DNA from: JBFMCT01 sp046565765
GTDB lineage: Bacteria; Actinomycetota; Acidimicrobiia; Acidimicrobiales; AC-14
Direction: 5' to 3'
NCBI GenBank assembly: GCA_046565765.1
Contig: JBKHXX010000093.1
Span: 62,001 to 126,000 of the forward strand
Length of the DNA: 64,000 nucleotides
Shown here: in pieces, positions 1 to 7,151 of the stretch
Position numbering within the stretch: the stretch's first letter is position 1
Layout of the letters: every line of letters begins with the position of its first letter
The notes under the pieces: model-generated
Told to the model about the DNA's origin: nothing
What the model saw: the letters and a program-made list of their open reading frames with translations, nothing else
Database searches by the model: none
Program-made: the position numbers and the translations under genes

Positions 1-2066
1 CGGTAGTAGGCAACCCAGCCGGCGACCTCGAGGGCGGGCGCCGCCCCTCCGAGGGCGATGGCCCGCCGGGCGTCGGCCGCAGCCTCGTCGTGAGCCTGGC
101 GCGCGATTCGCACCCGGGCCCGCGCGACGTAGGCCTCGGCGGTCTCCGCAAGGCTCAACGCCGCGGCCAGATGGTCCTCGGCCAGGTGGAGGTCGAACCT
201 CGCGGCGGCGGCGAGCGCTGCGGCGGTGAACCAGGTCGAGGCGAGGGCCACGTCACCGCCGGCCCGGGCGTGCAGAGCCACTGCGAGAGGATCGGGACGA
301 GGCCGGCCGGCCAGCGCACGGGCCGCCAACTGGTGGAGCAGCGCCCGACGGGCCGCCCCGGTCGCCGCCTCGAGCGCCTCGCGCACGAGCTGGTGGCGGA
401 ACTCGAAGCGACTCCCCCTCTCGACGATGAGCCCCACCTGCGCCGCGCCTTCGAGATGCGTGAGAATCGTCGCCACCGGCATCCCTGCCACCTGGGCAAC
501 CAACTCCAGGTCACAGTCGGGGCCCAGCACGGCCGCCACCCGCAGCGTCGAGGCGACCGCCTCGCCCAGTGACTCCACCCGGGCCGAGACCGCGTCCCGC
601 ACGGTGGCAGGGAGGTCGGCATCGGAGCCATCCATGAGGGCTCCCAGGAGGAGCGGATAGCCGCCGCTGCGGGCGTAGACGGCGTCGGCCCGTTCCGCAC
701 CCACGAGCTCCGCGATCGCCTCGCGGTCCAGGGGCTCCAGCTGGATGCTGGTCGTGGCGTCCAGGCCGCGGGCGCCCCCAGGACGCGTCGTCGTCACCAG
801 AAGGACACGACGGCTTCGACGCCGGGCGAAACCGAGCCACGCCAGCGTGCCCGCGGTTGCGACGTGGAGGTCCTCGATGGTCAGAACTGCCGGTTTCCCC
901 TCACCGATGCGGTCGATGACGGCGACCAGCGCTGCGAACATGCGGGAGCGGGCCGCCTCGGTGTCCGGCACGACCGTCGCCCGTGACGTCGCCACCGGGG
1001 CGAGCAGCGGCGCGAGCGTTGCCGCATCGTCACCGAGGATGGCAGCGGCCCGATCGTTCCCGATCAGCCGCAGGTGGTCAGCCAGCGCATCCGTGACGGG
1101 TTGCAGAGGAAGGTCCCGTCCCAGCTCGTCACACCGACCCCGCAGCACGACCGCCTCGTACTGGAGCGTCCTCGACCAGGCGTCGACGAGCGTGGACTTC
1201 CCGATCCCGGCATCGCCCTGGACGATCACCAGGCCTCCCCCGGAGCGGACGACGCCGGCCAGCGCCTCGTCGAGCCTCGCCAGCTCCCGCGCCCGACCGA
1301 CCAGCCCGGCGGGCGCGGCTCGGCGTGACGGGGTGGTCGAGTCGTCGCCGTCCGCAGCCGCCAGGGCGCGGGCGTACATCGCCTCCGTCTCCGCCGTAGG
1401 GGGCACGCCCAGGTCGTCGGCCAGGCGGCTCCGAACCCGGGCATAGGCCGCCAACGCCGAGGCCGGGCGGCCGGCCGCGAGATGAGCGGCCATCAACGTC
1501 TGGAGGACGACCTCGTCGTAGGGATCCCGGGCCAGGGCCTGTTCGGCCAGGGCGGCCGCCGCGCCGTGATCGCCCGCGGCCACAGCGGCATCGACGGCCA
1601 GCTGATGGACCTGGGTGATCGTGGCGCCGACCGCGGTGCGCGAGGGCACGACCCACTCGCCGTCCTCATCGGGAAGCAGCTCGCCTCGGGCGATCCCCAG
1701 GGCGGCGTCGGCCGCAGCGCGGGCGGCGCCGACACGCCCCTCCGCGAGCGCTCGGGTGGCGACGGCCGCCAGCTCGCGCAGCTCGTCGACGTCGAGCCAG
1801 TCGGTGGTCAGCGCGTACCCGGCATCGACTCGCCTGATCCGGTCTGCACCGACCACACCGCGAAGTCGCGACACGAGCACGCCGACCTGCTCAGCCGGGC
1901 GAGCGGGCTGCTCGTCCGCCCAGAGGGCGTCGGCGATTCGGTCGACGGAAACCGGCCGGCCCGAGGCCAGGGCCAGCACCTTCAGCAGCGTGCGCCCCTT
2001 GCGGCTGCCCAGGTCACGCGCCGCCAGCCCTTCGACCTCGAACGTCCCTAGGACGCGAACGCGCAC
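1..2066 (-). CDS. AfsR/SARP-type transcriptional regulator with ATPase domain, 3' end cut by window edge
   Basis: On the minus strand one frame stays open from a GTG at 2066 to the left edge (688 codons, no stop), so the C-terminus lies outside. The start reads VRVRVLGTFEVEG, typical of the OmpR-like winged helix of AfsR/SARP regulators (residues 1-90). A bacterial transcriptional activator (BTAD) domain follows to about 240. A STAND/AAA-type ATPase starts near 265, with Walker A GDAGIGKST near 285 and a Walker B-like stretch VLTIEDLHVA. The remainder is TPR-like and alanine-rich. A GGGAAG stretch lies upstream of the GTG. It is probably a DNA-binding activator whose ATPase/TPR part senses a signal; targets are unknown. 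It is divergent from the lysyl-oxidase-like gene, sharing a 200-bp intergenic region. It belongs to the same architecture as the two regulators at 9.5-15.9 kb but is clearly diverged from them. Confidence 0.85.
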   Translation of the reverse strand, partial: MRVRVLGTFEVEGLAARDLGSRKGRTLLKVLALASGRPVSVDRIADALWADEQPARPAEQVGVLVSRLRGVVGADRIRRVDAGYALTTDWLDVDELRELAAVATRALAEGRVGAARAAADAALGIARGELLPDEDGEWVVPSRTAVGATITQVHQLAVDAAVAAGDHGAAAALAEQALARDPYDEVVLQTLMAAHLAAGRPASALAAYARVRSRLADDLGVPPTAETEAMYARALAAADGDDSTTPSRRAAPAGLVGRARELARLDEALAGVVRSGGGLVIVQGDAGIGKSTLVDAWSRTLQYEAVVLRGRCDELGRDLPLQPVTDALADHLRLIGNDRAAAILGDDAATLAPLLAPVATSRATVVPDTEAARSRMFAALVAVIDRIGEGKPAVLTIEDLHVATAGTLAWLGFARRRSRRVLLVTTTRPGGARGLDATTSIQLEPLDREAIAELVGAERADAVYARSGGYPLLLGALMDGSDADLPATVRDAVSARVESLGEAVASTLRVAAVLGPDCDLELVAQVAGMPVATILTHLEGAAQVGLIVERGSRFEFRHQLVREALEAATGAARRALLHQLAARALAGRPRPDPLAVALHARAGGDVALASTWFTAAALAAAARFDLHLAEDHLAAALSLAETAEAYVARARVRIARQAHDEAAADARRAIALGGAAPALEVAGWVAYY

Positions 2067-2266
2067 GTCCCATCTTCCCCGATGGGCGCGACCCGTACCC
2101 GACGCGCGACCACCGTTCCCCGGCCGGACGGCAGGAACGGGGCGGTCGCAGCAGTGGCTGTCTGGTTCCGACGGTCACCAGGTCGAGACGGCGGCCCCTG
2201 GGCGGGTAGCCTGGTGACGAAGTAGGGCCAACGGCGGCCCGTCCGGCGGAAATCGGGAGGTCCTTC

Positions 2267-3043
2267 ATGTCTTCGGTTCGCCGAGCAGCGGTGCTGCTCC
2301 TGGCCCTGCTCCCCGCGGTGGCGCTCGCCCAACCGGCCCGGAGCACGTCGGTCGGTCTCCTGCCCGACATCCGCACCGTGGTCCCGAAGCAACTGCAGAT
2401 CGTCGACGCCCACCAGCGGGAGTTCCTGCGATTCTCGAACGGCATCGCCAACACGGGCGCCGGTCATTGGCGGATGAGGCCCGAGGTGGTGGGGTCGGGC
2501 CAAAGCGCCACCCAGAACGCCGTGCAGGAGATCCTCGACGTGGACGGCAACGTCGTCGAGGAGCATCTGGTGAGCCGGTACGAGTTCCACGTCGAGCACG
2601 ACCACTGGCACATCGACCGGGTGGCGCTCTTCGAGATCCGGTCGGGCACTCCGACCGGCCCCATCGTGGCCGGGAACTCCATCAAGGTGACGTTCTGCCT
2701 GATCGACTGGTACAAGCTCGACGACAACCCCGCCTTTCCGGAACGCTCGTACTTCCACTGCGGGGCCGAGCGGCAGGGCATCAGCCCCGGATGGGTGGAC
2801 CAGTACCATCAGGCGACCGACGGCCAGGAGCTCGACATCACCGGGATCCCGGCGGGCGACTACTTCCTGGTGAGCACATCGAACCCGGACGGCAACTTCG
2901 TCGAGGTGGACACGACCAACAACACCGCCTGGACCGGGTTCCGGCTGGACCGCCCGAACAAGGGCAACGCCCGCCTCACGGTGACCGGGCACTCGGCCTG
3001 CGGCAGTCCAGGGCTCTGCGGCCAACAAAAGACCAACCGCTGA
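2267..3043 (+). CDS. secreted lysyl oxidase family protein
   Basis: 258 residues. A Sec signal peptide (residues 1-22, SVRRAAVLLLALLPAVALAQ) predicts export. The body matches the lysyl oxidase fold: a histidine-rich copper-site motif EHDHWHIDRVALFEI near residues 118-132 and, near the C-terminus, DITGIPAGDYFLV and VDTTNN, which match the conserved LOX C-terminal segments. In animals LOX oxidises peptidyl lysine using copper and a lysine-tyrosylquinone cofactor. Bacterial members exist but their substrates are mostly unknown. Whether the lysine and tyrosine of the cofactor are conserved needs an alignment. Start ATG has a good GGGAGG ribosome site 6-7 nt upstream. The gene converges on the anti-sigma gene, with 19 bp between them. 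Confidence 0.82.
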   Translation: MSSVRRAAVLLLALLPAVALAQPARSTSVGLLPDIRTVVPKQLQIVDAHQREFLRFSNGIANTGAGHWRMRPEVVGSGQSATQNAVQEILDVDGNVVEEHLVSRYEFHVEHDHWHIDRVALFEIRSGTPTGPIVAGNSIKVTFCLIDWYKLDDNPAFPERSYFHCGAERQGISPGWVDQYHQATDGQELDITGIPAGDYFLVSTSNPDGNFVEVDTTNNTAWTGFRLDRPNKGNARLTVTGHSACGSPGLCGQQKTNR

Positions 3044-3062
3044 ACCCGGACCGCCAGGTCTC

Positions 3063-3335
3063 CTAACGGCCGCGGTGGTACTCGGCGAAGGCACGGCTCA
3101 GAGCGTCGACCACGTCGTCGGGGACGTCCTCGTCGCGAAGCCGTTGCGAGACGGCGGCGGTGCGCCGCATCTGGTCGAGGTATTCGCGGCAGTGCGGGCA
3201 GCCGGCCAGGTGGCGGTCGGCGGCGGCCTGGAGGTCGGGCGGTAGCGCGCCTTCCAGGTAGTCGGTGACCATCTCCACCCACTGCTGGCAGATGATCTCC
3301 GGTCGCCGGCGGCGCGAGAAGGGCCACAGCCTCAC
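3063..3335 (-). CDS. anti-sigma factor, zinc-finger (ZAS) type
   Basis: 90 residues, soluble (no membrane segment). The H-x3-C-x2-C motif of zinc anti-sigma domains is present (HLAGCPHC, about residues 42-49), with an upstream cysteine in IICQQW as the likely fourth ligand. It follows the ECF sigma gene with a 4-bp overlap, the usual arrangement for a sigma factor and its inhibitor. It probably binds the sigma factor at 3332-3940 and releases it on a redox or envelope signal. The lack of a transmembrane helix favours a cytoplasmic (redox) signal. The family assignment is firm; the stimulus is inference. Confidence 0.88.
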   Translation of the reverse strand: MRLWPFSRRRRPEIICQQWVEMVTDYLEGALPPDLQAAADRHLAGCPHCREYLDQMRRTAAVSQRLRDEDVPDDVVDALSRAFAEYHRGR

Positions 3336-3940
3336 GAGCGCACCCCCAGCTCGTCTTCCAGCGCGGCCCGCAGGCGGCTGCGGGCTCGGTGCAGGAGCAC
3401 GCGCTGGTTCACCTGGCTGAGCTGGAGCAGGTCACAGACCTCGGTCGACGACAACCCCTCGATGTCACGGAGGACGAAGACCCGGCGCTGCATCTCGGGG
3501 AGCTGATCGGCGACGACCACCACCCGTTCGAAAGTGCTCCGGCTGAGGACCCGCTCGTCGGGCAGGTCGCTCCAGTGGGCGGGCGGATGGGCCCACGCCC
3601 CCCGGCCCGGCGGACCGCTGAACCGTCCCGCCGGAACCGAAGGAGTGTCGTCGGCCAGCTCGTCGGAGAGGCTGACGGTGCGGCGCTCGCGTTCTCCACG
3701 GGTGCGACCGATGTTGGCCACTATCCGGAAGATCCAGGTGCTGAGCGACGACCGCTCCTCGAACCGGTCGATGCCCTTGATGACACCCAGCCATGCCTCC
3801 TGGGCCACCTCCTCGGCCACCGCCCGTGAGGGGACGAAGGTCTCGGCGAACCGCACCATGGCCGGGTGGTATTGCCGGACGAGCTCCTGGAAGGCGGACT
3901 CGTCCCCCGCTCGCAGGCGTGCGACCAGGGACTGCTCCAT
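3332..3940 (-). CDS. ECF RNA polymerase sigma factor
   Basis: 202 residues, the usual ECF size. Region 2 (residues 10-90) has the pattern AEEVAQEAWLGVIKGIDRF and a WIFRIVANI core; region 4 (about 140-195) has LPEMQRRVFVLRDIEGLSSTE followed by the HTH. A proline/glycine-rich linker of about 40 residues between them (SVPAGRFSGPPGRG) is longer than average. It directs RNA polymerase to a small regulon, which may include its own promoter. It is co-transcribed with the zinc anti-sigma gene and is divergent from the flavodoxin-like reductase at 4071, which could be a target. Confidence 0.93.
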   Translation of the reverse strand: MEQSLVARLRAGDESAFQELVRQYHPAMVRFAETFVPSRAVAEEVAQEAWLGVIKGIDRFEERSSLSTWIFRIVANIGRTRGERERRTVSLSDELADDTPSVPAGRFSGPPGRGAWAHPPAHWSDLPDERVLSRSTFERVVVVADQLPEMQRRVFVLRDIEGLSSTEVCDLLQLSQVNQRVLLHRARSRLRAALEDELGVRS

Positions 3941-4023
3941 CGCAGCCCTTGTCCTACCACGTCGACAGACGTTGAAGCCGAGCGGGTCATCTCTCGTTAC
4001 GGTCGGTGCGGGAGGTGTTCCCT

Positions 4024-4041
4024 GTTACACGACGGTGTAAC
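4024..4041. promoter_or_regulatory. perfect inverted repeat, candidate operator
   Basis: GTTACAC and GTGTAAC flank a 4-nt spacer in the 130-bp region between the divergent ECF sigma gene and the flavodoxin-like reductase, about 30 nt before the reductase start. The half-site GTGTAACGG recurs near 4833-4841, before the next gene at 4869. The symmetry and position suggest a dimeric repressor site; the protein is unknown. Confidence 0.45.
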
Positions 4042-4070
4042 GGGGACCGGTAGCGGCCGGACAGCACACC

Positions 4071-4820
4071 GTGACCAGCCTCAGCCCCAAGCAGGACGAG
4101 CTCTGCCGCCAGACCCGGTGGGACTTCAGCGACCTCCGGGCCTTGTTCATCAACTGCACGCTCAAGCGGTCGCCCGAGCCGTCACACACCCAGGGGCTGG
4201 CGGACCGGTCGATCGAGATCATGCGCCACCAGGGGGTGACCGTGGACGTCATCCGTGCCGTCGACCGCGACATCGCCACCGGCGTCTGGCCCGACATGAC
4301 CGAACACGGATGGGAACGGGACGAGTGGCCCGCCATCTTCGAGCAGGTCATGGCGGCCGACATCCTCGTGCTCACCACCGCCATCTGGCTGGGCGAGAAG
4401 ACGTCGGTGTGCACACGGGTGATCGAGCGGCTGTACGGGAACTCCCACCTGCTCAACGAGGCGGGCCAGTACGCCTACTACGGCCGGGTGGGCGGCTGCC
4501 TGGTGACCGGCAACGAGGATGGGGTGAAGCACTGCGCGATGAACATCCTGTACTCGCTCCAGCACCTGGGTTACGTGGTGCCCCCCCAGGCGGACGCCGG
4601 GTGGATCGGCGAGGCCGGCCCCGGACCGTCCTACCTGGACCCCGGCTCCGGCGGGCCCGACAACGACTTCACCAACCGCAACACCACCTTCATGACCTGG
4701 AACCTGTTGCACCTGGCCCGCATGCTCAAGGACGCAGGGGGCATCCCGGCCTGGGGCAACCAGCGCTCGGAGTGGGACGCCGGCTGCCGTTTCGACTTCG
4801 AGAACCCGGAGCACCGCTGA
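4071..4820 (+). CDS. flavodoxin-like NAD(P)H-dependent oxidoreductase
   Basis: 249 residues, GTG start. After about 25 residues the sequence enters a flavodoxin fold: ALFINCTLKRSPEPSHTQGL is the FMN-phosphate loop pattern of the NADPH-dependent FMN reductase family, followed by VMAADILVLTTAIWLGEKTS, which matches the flavin-contacting loop of the family. The C-terminal third (YLDPGSGGPDNDFTNRNTT) is seen in actinobacterial members. It likely reduces quinones, nitro compounds or metals with a bound flavin; the substrate is unknown. It is preceded by the palindrome at 4024-4041 and lies 48 nt before a membrane-protein gene on the same strand. Confidence 0.8.
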   Translation: MTSLSPKQDELCRQTRWDFSDLRALFINCTLKRSPEPSHTQGLADRSIEIMRHQGVTVDVIRAVDRDIATGVWPDMTEHGWERDEWPAIFEQVMAADILVLTTAIWLGEKTSVCTRVIERLYGNSHLLNEAGQYAYYGRVGGCLVTGNEDGVKHCAMNILYSLQHLGYVVPPQADAGWIGEAGPGPSYLDPGSGGPDNDFTNRNTTFMTWNLLHLARMLKDAGGIPAWGNQRSEWDAGCRFDFENPEHR

Positions 4821-4868
4821 CCCACCATCGGCGTGTAACGGCGGCGAGGGTCGGATCAACGAACGGGC

Positions 4869-5765
4869 ATGAACCTCGACGACCGGTTGCTCTCGCCAAC
4901 CAGATGGGTGTCCGCCGGGGTGATCCCCGTCCTACTGGCGGCCTTCGTGATCCTCTACCTGTTCCCTGGCGAGACCATGCGGCTGTGGTCCTGGATGGTC
5001 TGCCCCGAGATGTCGGCCTTCGTCCTCGGCGGCGGGTACCTGGCGGGGGCGTACTACTTCGCCCGGGTCTGGCGGGCCGGCGAATGGCACCGGGTGGGTG
5101 TCGGCTTCGTGGCCGTCACCGTCTTCAGCACGATGCTGCTGGCCGTCACGGTCCTGCACTGGAGCAACTTCAACCACGGCCACGTGTCGTTCTGGGCGTG
5201 GCTGGCGCTCTATGCGGTCACGCCGCCGCTGCTGCCTTTGCTCTGGGCCCGTAACCGTCGCACCGATCCCGGGAAGCTGCCGCCGGGGGACGTGGAGGTG
5301 CCGAGGCGGCTGCGGACGGCGGTGGGTATCGGCGGCGCCCTGCAGCTGGCCTTCGCCCTGGCCGTGCTGGCCTGGCCGGACGCCATCGCCGGCGGATGGC
5401 CCTGGGCGGTCGATGTGGCCACCCTGCGGGCCATGAGCGCCTTCATCGCCTTCCCGGCCGTCACGTGGGTCTGGTTCCTGATCGAGCGGCGGTGGAGCAG
5501 CTTCCGGATCACCCAGCACGTGGCGACGCTCGGCTTCGTGCTGATCCTTCTCGGGGCCCTCCAGTCGAGGGCCGAGTTCCGGTCCGGCGGCCACTACTGG
5601 GCCTACGTGGCGGGGCTGGGCTTGGGGCTGGGGCTCAACGTGGCGCTGTACGTGGGCATGGAGCGGCGGGCAGCGCGCGCCGCGGCGGCGGCCGCCAGTC
5701 AGCCGCTGGCGGACGCCGAGCCTCCGCCGGACCGCCCGCTCGTCGGCGCCGGACGGGCCGGGTAG
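4869..5765 (+). CDS. polytopic membrane protein of unknown function
   Basis: 298 residues with about eight hydrophobic segments (roughly 16-32, 46-64, 78-97, 103-120, 150-168, 178-200, 218-235, 240-262), so an integral inner-membrane protein. A short charged tail with alanine runs follows. No catalytic motif is recognised. It starts with ATG 48 nt after the flavodoxin-like reductase, and a GTGTAACGG half-site lies in the gap, so the two may share regulation. I cannot assign a function. Confidence 0.75.
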   Translation: MNLDDRLLSPTRWVSAGVIPVLLAAFVILYLFPGETMRLWSWMVCPEMSAFVLGGGYLAGAYYFARVWRAGEWHRVGVGFVAVTVFSTMLLAVTVLHWSNFNHGHVSFWAWLALYAVTPPLLPLLWARNRRTDPGKLPPGDVEVPRRLRTAVGIGGALQLAFALAVLAWPDAIAGGWPWAVDVATLRAMSAFIAFPAVTWVWFLIERRWSSFRITQHVATLGFVLILLGALQSRAEFRSGGHYWAYVAGLGLGLGLNVALYVGMERRAARAAAAAASQPLADAEPPPDRPLVGAGRAG

Positions 5766-5801
5766 GCCCCGCCGCGGCGGGACGTGCGACGATGGCCGCT
5801 C

Positions 5802-6086
5802 ATGCACTGGCTGCTGTTCTACGACTACGTCGACGACATGGCCGAGCGACGGGCCCCCTTCAGGGAGGCACATCTGGCCCTGGCGAGGGAAGCGCGCGCC
5901 GCCGGGGCCTTGCTGGCTGCGGGCGCGCTGGTCGAGCCGCTGGACGGCGCAGTCCTCCTGTTCGCGGGTGAGGATCGCGCTGTGGCGGAGGAGTTCGCCG
6001 GAAGCGACCCTTACGTGAGGGAAGGCCTGGTGACGCGGTGGCAGGTGCGGCAGTGGACGGTCGTGGTCGGGGGGCCATGGACGTAG
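5802..6086 (+). CDS. YCII-family small protein
   Basis: 94 residues, the normal size for the YCII (YciI-like) domain: HWLLFYDYVDDMAERRAPFR at the start and a C-terminal DPYVREGLVTRWQVRQW stretch. The family has a ferredoxin-like fold and is sometimes proposed to be enzymatic through a His/Asp pair. The first ATG that gives the family start is at 5802; an earlier in-frame extension has no homology. It overlaps the DinB-like gene by 10 bp, so the two are translationally linked. Confidence 0.82.
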   Translation: MHWLLFYDYVDDMAERRAPFREAHLALAREARAAGALLAAGALVEPLDGAVLLFAGEDRAVAEEFAGSDPYVREGLVTRWQVRQWTVVVGGPWT

Positions 6087-6580
6087 CCGGCGTGTACCTG
6101 GAGCTGTACGGCCGAATCCCGCCCCTGGCCGCCCAGGCGGTCGAGGGCCTCACCACCGACCAGCTGACGCACCGGGTGACCCCCCAGGCCAACCCGATCG
6201 GGTGGCTGGTGTGGCACATGGCGCGGGTCGAAGACACGCACATCGCGGAGCTGCTCGAGGCCGACCAGCTCTGGGCGAGGGGGGGTTGGGCCGAGCGGTT
6301 CGGGCTTGCGCCCGATCCGGACGACAACGGCTATGGCCACACGCCCGAGCAGGTGGCGTCGGTCCGTCCCGAGAGCGTCGACGTGCTTGTGGAGTATGTG
6401 GGAGCGGCCCACGAGCGGGCGTGCCGGTACCTGGTCGGGCTGCAGCCCGACGACCTCGACCGCATCGTCGACCGGCGCTGGGACCCGCCCGTCACCATGG
6501 GCGTGCGGCTGGTGAGCATCGCCGACGACTGCCTCCAGCACGCCGGCCAGGCCGCCTACGTGCGCGGCCTGCTCGGCTGA
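6077..6580 (+). CDS. DinB / DUF664-family protein
   Basis: 167 residues, a four-helix-bundle protein of the DinB/DUF664 superfamily. Likely metal-site histidines are in WLVWHMARVEDTH near residues 37-50 and DDCLQHAGQAAYVRG near the C-terminus, matching the usual three-histidine pattern. Members of this superfamily include mycothiol- and bacillithiol-dependent transferases, and actinobacterial copies are often thiol transferases or uncharacterised. The ATG at 6077 was chosen because the homology starts there. It overlaps the YCII gene upstream. The substrate is unknown. Confidence 0.82.
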   Translation: MDVAGVYLELYGRIPPLAAQAVEGLTTDQLTHRVTPQANPIGWLVWHMARVEDTHIAELLEADQLWARGGWAERFGLAPDPDDNGYGHTPEQVASVRPESVDVLVEYVGAAHERACRYLVGLQPDDLDRIVDRRWDPPVTMGVRLVSIADDCLQHAGQAAYVRGLLG

Positions 6581-6592
6581 AGCCGCCTCGGT

Positions 6593-7012
6593 TCAGGCGG
6601 TGACGGGCGAGCCCGTCAGCTGCACGATGGGGAGCGAGTACCTCCGTTGGAGGCGGTGGGGCAAGTCCTGCCCGAGCCAGCGCGACAGGCCCGGCGGCAG
6701 TGTCGAGAGCAGGATGGCGTCGAACGGCGGGCCGGCCCGGATGGCGTCGCCCACCGCGTCCACCGGCCGCTCGTCCCCCACCTCACCGTCCACGTCGGCC
6801 CCCAGGGCCCGGAGCGCGGCGAGGGCCTCGTCCAGCCGGCGGCGGGCGATGGCGGCGGCGCCTCCCTCCGTCCACGTGAGGTGCTCGTGGGGGTGGGTGG
6901 CCGGGACGACCAGGTGGAACTGGCACGGGCCTTCGGCCATCAGGGCACGGACCTTGTCGACCAAGGGTTGGCCGCCCAGGGTCTGGTTCGCCACAACGAG
7001 GTAACGGCGCAT
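6593..7012 (-). CDS. small universal-stress-like protein
   Basis: 139 residues, starting RRYLVVANQTLGGQPL, a start I associate with a small actinobacterial family. The pattern of beta-strand (FHLVVPATH), long helix (IARRRLDEALAALRALG), an acidic loop and a final strand (FDAILLSTLPPGLSRWL) resembles a single universal-stress/HUP-type alpha/beta domain. No classical ATP-binding G-2x-G-9x-GS motif is visible. The start has an AAGAGGTGAGG ribosome site. It converges on the DinB gene with 12 bp between them. Its role is unknown; stress response is only a guess. Confidence 0.7.
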   Translation of the reverse strand: MRRYLVVANQTLGGQPLVDKVRALMAEGPCQFHLVVPATHPHEHLTWTEGGAAAIARRRLDEALAALRALGADVDGEVGDERPVDAVGDAIRAGPPFDAILLSTLPPGLSRWLGQDLPHRLQRRYSLPIVQLTGSPVTA

Positions 7013-7151
7013 CGGGCCTCACCTCTTTCCTCTGAGGAGGCCAGCGTACGCTCATGGTCCGGCAATGCAAGGCCTGTCTGGGGGCGCACGGGGACGGGCC
7101 GGTGACCGAGCAGTGGCTTCAATCGCCGTACCCTTGGGCTGCGCACATGGA

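Noticed and set aside
745..1446. Plus-strand 233-codon frame near the left edge
   Set aside because: The minus strand has a continuous AfsR-type frame with Walker motifs over the same region.
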